Below, in pieces: positions 56,905 through 64,000 of a stretch of 64,000 nt of DNA; position 1 is the stretch's first letter; each line of letters begins with the position of its first letter. This DNA is from Cephalopachus bancanus (taxonomy: Eukaryota > Chordata > Mammalia > Primates > Tarsiidae). Made by a program: the position numbers and the translations under genes. The stretch is from positions 2,790,001-2,854,000 of the forward strand of contig JAPVLO010000054.1 in assembly GCA_027257055.1 (NCBI GenBank). The letters are read 5' to 3'. The notes under the pieces were generated by a model, which worked only from the letters and a program-made list of their open reading frames with translations, was not told the DNA's origin and did no database searches.

Positions 56905-59740
56905 TTTTGGTGTTTTCCCACTCAATAAACTCAATAAATTTGGGAAAAGCGTATGTATCTGTCCCAAACAATTGTCACCAAGGATAAGATTCTTACAGGT
57001 TAAAAAAAAAAAAAAGCTGTCCTATGTAATTATAGCAACCATAGAAATAACGTGTTAGATCTTTTTAGTGAAAATGTTAAAAATCAACATCACTATTGTC
57101 TAACAAACTATTAAGTGCTATTTTTGTGAAGTCACTGTTGTTTCCTTGAGGCCAAGAGCTGCTTGTCAGTAACAGGACCAGATAACACCTAATTAGCATC
57201 AGCTTTGGCCTAGTGGCCATAGAATGGGCCCATGAGATTCAACTGAGGCATGATTGTTGTTTTAAAAACTCACCACGATATTAAAATATTAATAAAATTG
57301 TGTACATTCACTTGGAAGTCACATCAGCAGCAGAACTGAAAGAGAATCAATGTGTAAGTCTCATGCTGTAGGGAACCAATGGTACAGCTTAGACTGGAAA
57401 GTCGTGTACAAGGTTATTTTCACAACACCCAGGGATATGTGAAGCCACAGGTTCACAATAAGGAGTAGTGTCATCTGAAATAACAGGATCCTTATGTCTC
57501 AAACTTTAGTAGTCAGCACTTTATAAATGACAACCAACTGAAACAACAACCACCTGTAGAGAAAGTTAAGTTAAACTGTGGAAGTAAGATCTGTCAAAGT
57601 AGAAAAAGTTCCTTAGCTTCTGCTGCCGGTATAAGCATCCCTGACTGAGAGAGAGATAACAGGCCAGGAAGCAAACCTGAAAGACAACAGGCAGGTAGGC
57701 TATGCTCTGCTAACTTACTGAGTAAAACTGAAATGAACTGGTTTCTGGAAAAGAGCATTCTTTCTAGCAGACTGTTACTGGTATGTCCTGATTGGCATTC
57801 TTTTTTTAAAAAGAGTTTCTTCCCGTAGTCCAAAACAATGTCACGATTCACAGGGGTTACACATGAAGGACTTTGACAAGTGGCAAATTTTTCTCTGGTA
57901 TAAAAATATAAAAATGAATTGCCTTAAATATAGAGTTAAGAATGATAGGCCAGTTTGAAATGGATGAAGGACACTATTTTTAATTCCAGGTATTATTTCT
58001 TAAGAGTGAAACCACATATGTGATTCAGTGAAGCAGACAATTCTACTTCCAGAGCTTCAGTGTCATGCATCTATTATGCTCAATGTTTTGCTACTTAGCG
58101 AACACAGTTATGTAGTGCCACGAAAATGGTGATTATTATTGGCCAGATTATGTCAAAGAGTTACTATAATTCCTTTAAATATGTGACTTTTAAAGGTATC
58201 TTGAATACTTCAATCTAAAGGGAAAAAAAGAGGAAGGAGGAAAACAAACATGGGCTAACTGTGACCATTTACAAGGCAGATGGTCAACAGTAATGATTAT
58301 GATTTTTTATGACATATTGATTTCTATACTGAGGAGGAAAATTGAAAACCATTATGGAGAGATACTATTTTGTGCTGTTAACCTATGTTTTTCTCCTCTC
58401 AGTATTTATGATTTCTTCTCACCCCAATTCCATGAGAAAATTGACCCTTTGCTCAATTACTCAAAAGAGGGATCTGGCAGGGCAGAAAACAGAAATTTAT
58501 TGCAATTCACTCTGGCTTTATATTTCCAAACCCCAGGCCCTTAAGGAAACTCAAAGCACTTACTGAACTGGTAAGAGAAACAAGACCAGTGTAGATAAAC
58601 ATCTTGGACAAAAACACATGGGTAAAAGGGTTCCAATCAGATAAAAAGAAATTTCCTGTGTTGGGTGGAAGGGTGTGTATGAGAAGACAGTGAGAGTCCT
58701 TGGTGGCTGTGTGGGCTTCCTGGTAGCCCTGCGAGGGATGGAAAAAGTCTGTTTGGTACAGTAAGGCACTTGAGACTCATGCACAACTTCGATGAAAGGT
58801 TCTGTGTCTTACAGATGGAAAATAAACAGCAAAGAGTTATTGGTGACCATGATGATGGTCATCTTAGTTGTAATCCATATGAGCAAATGTCTGCAATACA
58901 AAATGTGGATGACAGGAAAAGATTTACAACTGAGAAAGAGATCTAGAAGAGCCTGGCAGGATAGGTACTTGAGACAAAAGTTAAATGCAGTTACATGAAA
59001 TTAGGATATTATTATTTTTTGCCCACCCAAGAATGTGGAATACAATTTGTACATATTTGCTTAGTAATATATGTATATGCTAGATGAGGAAAAGCTGAAG
59101 TGATATTTCTTCATTTAATAATTTAAAAATATCAACTTCATGCTTATAAAATCACAACAGTATAGACACCCGGAAAGTTGTTAACATCTAGGAAACCTGT
59201 GAATGAAATTCTTATTGGACATACATTATTGGAACGTCAATACATTTGATGAACTACTTGAAAATATGAATCAGAGAATATAAATTTTTTACATAAAATA
59301 TAGATAAATATCGATAAATATTATGATGCTATGGATGCATGAAAAAGTAACATCAATATTATAAAAATGAGGAAATACTAAAAATTAAGTCATGTAAGCT
59401 AAATAACCAGTAACCAATTATCTCCAGGCTAGTTAAGAAAAAATACAAGCAAGTATCTCTGGGCTAGTTAAAAAAGAAAGCAAAATAGGAAAAGATAAGA
59501 ATAATTACAATTAATTAAATCAATAAAGACTTTTTGTTTTATAATGTTATTAGATTGAACTTGTAGAGTGGCAAACTTTACTGCAATAACCATCTCTCAC
59601 ATTTAAATAGAGCTTATGAAGTACATTTACATATAAGATCTGTCTTCCTCATTTGATGAAGTATACAGGATAGCGATATGACAAATAACTAATATAATTT
59701 TGGTAGTGATGTTGCTATGAAGAAAAATAACAGGACTACA
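56905..59740. other. Unannotated stretch
   Basis: No repeat or gene recognised. ORFs of 60-85 codons near 57600, 58300-58560 and 58800 overlap on different frames and strands and have no recognisable domains. Confidence 0.35.
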
Positions 59741-59743
59741 GGA

Positions 59744-59744
<1 letters not shown>

Positions 59745-59797
<53 letters not shown>
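59745..59797. repeat. (GT)n microsatellite
   Basis: About 26 uninterrupted GT units. Confidence 0.98.
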
Positions 59798-59798
<1 letters not shown>

Positions 59799-60440
59799 GC
59801 TATTTTAGTGAGGGTAGTCAGCAAAGAAATAATGACATGTGTGCTGAGACTTGAGTGGAATGAGGAGTTTGCCATGCAAAACGACAGTGAAAAAGTGTTT
59901 CAGAAACAAATGCCAAGTATACAATCAAGGATCGCAAAGAAGGTGAGTCTGACTACAAAGAGTAATCAAGTGAGTAGTAGGCAAGTGGTAGAGAGCCTTT
60001 AAGAGTGTTGTAGGTCAAAATCAGGAGTATGTATTTTAATCTGAGTGTGATGATGAGTCACTGAGGAGCTACAAGAAAAGGACAGATATGAAGATCTGAA
60101 CTAATTTTTAAAAATAATTGGCTGGGTCTGCAATATGGATAAATGACTATAAATGGCTAGAGTGGAATCAAGATGATCAATGCAATATAGGACAGGTGAG
60201 AAGGACAGGTGAGTAGTTGGGGCTTTGAATAGGGAGGTAGCAATGAAGGTGGCAAATTATAGTTGAATTTGGGATATATTTTGAAGGTCAAGTCGACAGG
60301 ATTTGCTAGTGCACTGGACAGGGGAGTGAGGAAATGAGTAGCACCAAGAAAATGGTGGTGAATGATTGAGACAGAGAGGATTTGAAGGTTGGAAACAAAC
60401 TAAGAATCTTTCAGGACAGCTACTATCCTGCCTTCTGCAT
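59790..60440 (+). mobile_element. Old mammalian interspersed repeat (family not named)
   Basis: Text in the order of the same family as 1480-2540 and 33150-33610: 'tagtgagggtagtcagcaaa', 'gtgctgagacttgagtggaa', 'gtgttgtaggtcaaaatcag', 'gtcaagtcgacaggatttgc'. The ORF reading from the adjacent GT repeat into it is spurious. Confidence 0.5.
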
Positions 60441-63400
60441 ATTAATTACAGGGCACTTAGAAGAAACACTCCCATAACGTTCACTAATTTTAATCAGTAT
60501 GTATGACTTGTTCTAAGAACTTCCCTTCCATTGTTTTGCATTGGTGATCAGATATGTGAAACTGTTGTTTCAAGCCTTCTAATTATTTTTCTCAATGCTC
60601 TTTAGTTGATTTATTGACTTTTGGTTTACTTCATAAGGTTTAACAATCCTCCACTCAGGGCTGTCCTCGGTGTGTTTAATTTAACTCACGTGGGCTTAAT
60701 TAGCCCTCTGCAAGAGTATGCACCCCTAGGAAAGAAGGATATCTGTGCCTGTTTATACTTTTAAATCTTTCCCTTGAACAGAGGATCTTGTGATTCACCT
60801 CTAAATTCGATTTTTTTTTGTCTTATTGAATGTAACTTAGACAAATTATGAAGGGAAATCTAATGTTCCACTTAAGCCTAGTGATGTTTCTTCAAAATAA
60901 GATAGTAAACAAGTTGTAAAATATGCTCTGCCAATTTTTCTTTAAAATAATCCTACTTTGGAGGCAAAAAGTATATTTAGACTGACTTTTCCCAAGCTCC
61001 ATTCATCAGATACCACTTCCATGTTTTGCTATTGTCACACATTACCTAGAATGTTTTCTTCTAATCAACTCATTTTTTTCATATTCCAATGAACATTTTA
61101 AACAGAACTTTTACGTAGCTACCACAAATGAAAAATCAGGATGCTTTGTTATGAGAGGAGGAGTAATGACAAATAAATACAATGATACTGGTGACTCTGG
61201 CTCCCTGTTGTGGTAAGCAGTCCATGTTTGAGCAGAATGATTCTAAACAGCCCTGCTATTTGTCTCTTGTTGATTTTGAAAGCTTCCCTCAATGACATTT
61301 GCTCCCATGAGCTTAAAGTGTCATTTGAAGTCATATTACAGGGATATTTCAAAGCTAGGCAGGGTATAACCCACGATGGTGTAGGCTTCCTAACATCAAT
61401 TTGTAAAGTACTAATGGTCAGCATATCACAATTGGGGAACAAACTAGATCATAACCTCCTTCAGTCAGGGACCTTGAGAAGGAACTAAATTCATAGTATT
61501 AAATATGAATTTTAGCATTAGCTATCTGTGCATTTACTTAACTGGAGAGGTATTTGCCTGGAGTTGTTTGAAATACAGGCTTAAAAACCTCTTTCAAAGA
61601 GCAAATACTCCTCTTTAGAGCAAAGGGAACAAAAGGCTTTATATAACTCCACTGTTATCTTTTCTAAGATCTAAATTACAACTCCCTGGAACTGGCATGA
61701 ATGTTCAGTTAAGAGACCTTGAAAGCTCTATAGATTTGAATTCCTCCACAATGTCTAAGATAATTTTCTATTCATAATGTTTTGCTGGATGAGTAGGGTA
61801 ATTAACAAATTCATATTTAGTAAATCTTGCTCATGTACTTTTTCTTTTTTACTTGAAATAGACTTTTAAGCTTTGCTAGTACTTATTCATACTTATCCAT
61901 ACATCAAAATCCACCTCAGCTCTTCCACTCTTCCACTGAGTCTCTCTGACTTTTTACTATTCTTGCAGCACCTTATGTCTGAATAGATAATTTGACAATT
62001 CGATTATCTCGTTTAGTTATTTTTACATGTTTACACCTTATCATCTCAAGTCTAATATTAAGGATGCACAGGACTATATTATCATATGATATAGAACTAC
62101 ATTATATGATAATATATAATTTTTTCTTATTTTTATTAATTCTTTTCTGTTGTTCCTTTAGAGTATTTTGCACAATTCCTCAACTATGACCTTGTAAAGT
62201 CATAAATGTTTCCTTGTCATCAAACCAATAAAAGACTAATATTCTGTGACAAATGAAAACTGTGTAAAATTCAAACTCCAGTTTTTTATGTACACAGTAA
62301 TGTTCCTTTATTTATCTATTATTTATGGCTGCTTTTGCCCAATATTGGAGGTTTTGAGTAGTTCCAACAGAAACTACATGTTCCACAAAACCTAAAATTT
62401 TTACAACTTGGTCCATTTGGCAAAAACTTGTCGACTCCTGGCTTAAATCACTACTTTGCCCAGATGACAATCAGTTCCCTTTATAATGACCAAATAAAAG
62501 CTATGATATAAACTTTGAGCCATGGAAATCATTATTATAAAACAATTGTAAAGTGATCATTAAGAGTTATATGATTTTATTTCCCACATTGATGCTCTGA
62601 GCTAACAACAGTTATCTTAGATTTGCCCAATCAGGGAAAGGAGAGATCAGAGATGGTCACCACTCTGTTATGTCAATAGCTCTAGCTATATCAATGAACT
62701 TAAGAAAGTTAGATTCTCTAGGGGCTTCTGTTGCTCTGTAAAGCAAAAAAGGATAAAGTTAGAGTATCACCGTAGTCCTTCCTTGTTTTATGACTAATTA
62801 CGGAGATAACTGATTAAGAAAGAAACAGCAAAAAATAATGGTTACAACTATAGACACTGAGGTTAGATAGGTCAGTTTTGAGCACTGGACTTCATGTCAT
62901 TTGACTTGGGCAAGAACTTAGCAAGCCTGATTTATATTCAATGAAATAATGCATCGGAGATCTACTTAGTACAGAGTAATCAACCTAAATATAAAATACA
63001 TCTGCTGAACTATAAAAATCACTAACACAGGCATCCCTATCATTCTTGCTATGATCTCAAGGGGATGAGACTGGAAAGTCATTGTAGAGACAAGTAGGGA
63101 TGTCCCCTAAGCAAGCACAGGGTCCCTCAACAGAATGGCAGCAGTGTACCTGTTTTGTTGTTGTTGTTGCCACATGGATGGAAAGATTGAATTTCAACCT
63201 CTGATTCCTAACATTACTGTTTTTAAAGAACTCTCGTGCAACTGCCAGCTAAAACAGAATCTATAACTTCCAATTTCTTAGTATCTAGCACTGTATCATT
63301 TGCAGAAATTCTAATACCATGGAATGAGTTACTGAACAAAATTGTTTAGAAATATTTCACAATAAGGACATTATTTTGAATATTAAAATGTATGAATGAA

Positions 63401-64000
63401 TAGGATTATATAAAATAAGACTGTTAGGATCCAAGTAATTTGTTAGTTTTCTTGATTTTTAATGAATGAGGTAATAATAATCCAAGAACATCAAAGCCTT
63501 AAGAGCTCTAAAGTTTCTTGTTATGTAAGTAATTTGATTAAAATATATCATCTTACCAACAACACATTTCAAAATTGCCTGTGATTGACACTGGCGTAAT
63601 ATTCTCTAAAACTTAGGTAGTTTTTTTTTTACTGTATCACTACTTTGGATAAAGGTAGGGCTAAGAGAAATGATTTCAATCAATTAAAGTGAAATCTCAG
63701 GCTTGAACTGAGTCGCGGTGAAAACATTTTAATTAATTTTCACTGATTTCTACATACACACATTCATGTTCACCCCTCACTGTCCCCAAAACTTCATTCA
63801 GAAAGAAAATATTTGAACATGATGAGAAAATTGAAGATGGTAGCAAAGTCTGCACAAAATTATATACTTGGAAGAATCAGACTGAGTTATTTCTATCTCA
63901 CATACTACTTTCTCATTACTTTGACTCCCACAACGAAGGCAGAAAATCAATTTCATTACTAAGCAACGTTTTTAATCACAACTCTCTAAACTATTCATTA
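60441..64000. other. Repeat-poor right end
   Basis: About 3.5 kb with no recognised repeat or gene. 60640-60730 carries CACGTG next to TTAATTAGC and could be regulatory. ORFs up to 97 codons around 61150-61490 overlap on both strands and lack support. Confidence 0.35.

Noticed and set aside
58293..58566. Overlapping 74-83 codon ORFs
   Set aside because: No recognisable domain; two frames are open over the same bases and no splice or promoter context is visible.
61149..61488. 97- and 92-codon ORFs on opposite strands
   Set aside because: Mutually antisense open frames in unique DNA with no domain; consistent with chance.

Overview
No protein-coding gene, exon or structural RNA gene can be supported anywhere in this 64 kb. 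The window is AT-rich, low-gene-density mammalian (primate) DNA: intergenic or deep-intronic sequence made of interspersed repeats, microsatellites and long stretches of unique sequence. The open reading frames are short, start at random and mostly fall inside repeats or on the antisense strand of SINEs.

Organism. Dimeric 7SL-derived (Alu) SINEs show a primate. Most full-length copies are neither anthropoid AluS/Y nor the forms I know from lemurs and lorises. They share a one-base-shorter A-box region (GGCTCAGCCTG), a perfect GGTTCGAGACC B box inside a GCGGG/CCCGC stem, a middle linker reading ACAATAAATCAAAAA, and a CTCCAACTC end before the A tail. AluJ-like, FLAM, MIR, L2, MER5, Tigger and old L1 copies are also present. 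The best guess is a tarsier (inference, moderate confidence).

Layout. 1-4.7 kb: an old mammalian repeat split by a SINE, two younger SINEs, an L1 tail and a tiny LTR-R-like retroposon. 5.2-7.5 kb: a pair of roughly 450 bp arms in inverted orientation. 8.1-12.5 kb: compound microsatellite, an L1M fragment holding a chimeric Alu insertion, L1 ORF2 debris on both strands, and a perfect hairpin. 14.5-18.4 kb: MER5A, a Tigger-type element with a nested SINE, and MIRs. 20-27.5 kb: L2, L1 3' ends, MIR and one SINE. 28-33.6 kb: the densest insertion cluster, with a Tigger/MER2-type element, four SINEs, two LTR-R-like retroposons and a 1.25 kb solo LTR inserted in an older repeat. 36-42 kb: SINEs with clean target-site duplications. 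46.9-47.5 and 52.6-56 kb: further SINE clusters, including an AluJ nested in MER5A. The remaining stretches (roughly 12.8-14.5, 33.6-35.5, 42.2-46.9, 47.5-50, 56.9-59.7 and 60.4-64 kb) are largely repeat-free and without recognisable genes.

The most unusual things seen are: (1) three copies of a roughly 65-nt polyadenylated unit resembling only the R region of a retroviral LTR, one with a perfect 12-bp target-site duplication and an L1-type target; (2) lineage-specific remodelling of the Alu promoter and linker; (3) the roughly 450 bp inverted duplication; (4) an Alu fragment whose 3' end is 25 nt identical to a site about 2.5 kb away; and (5) two perfect 18-19 bp hairpins.
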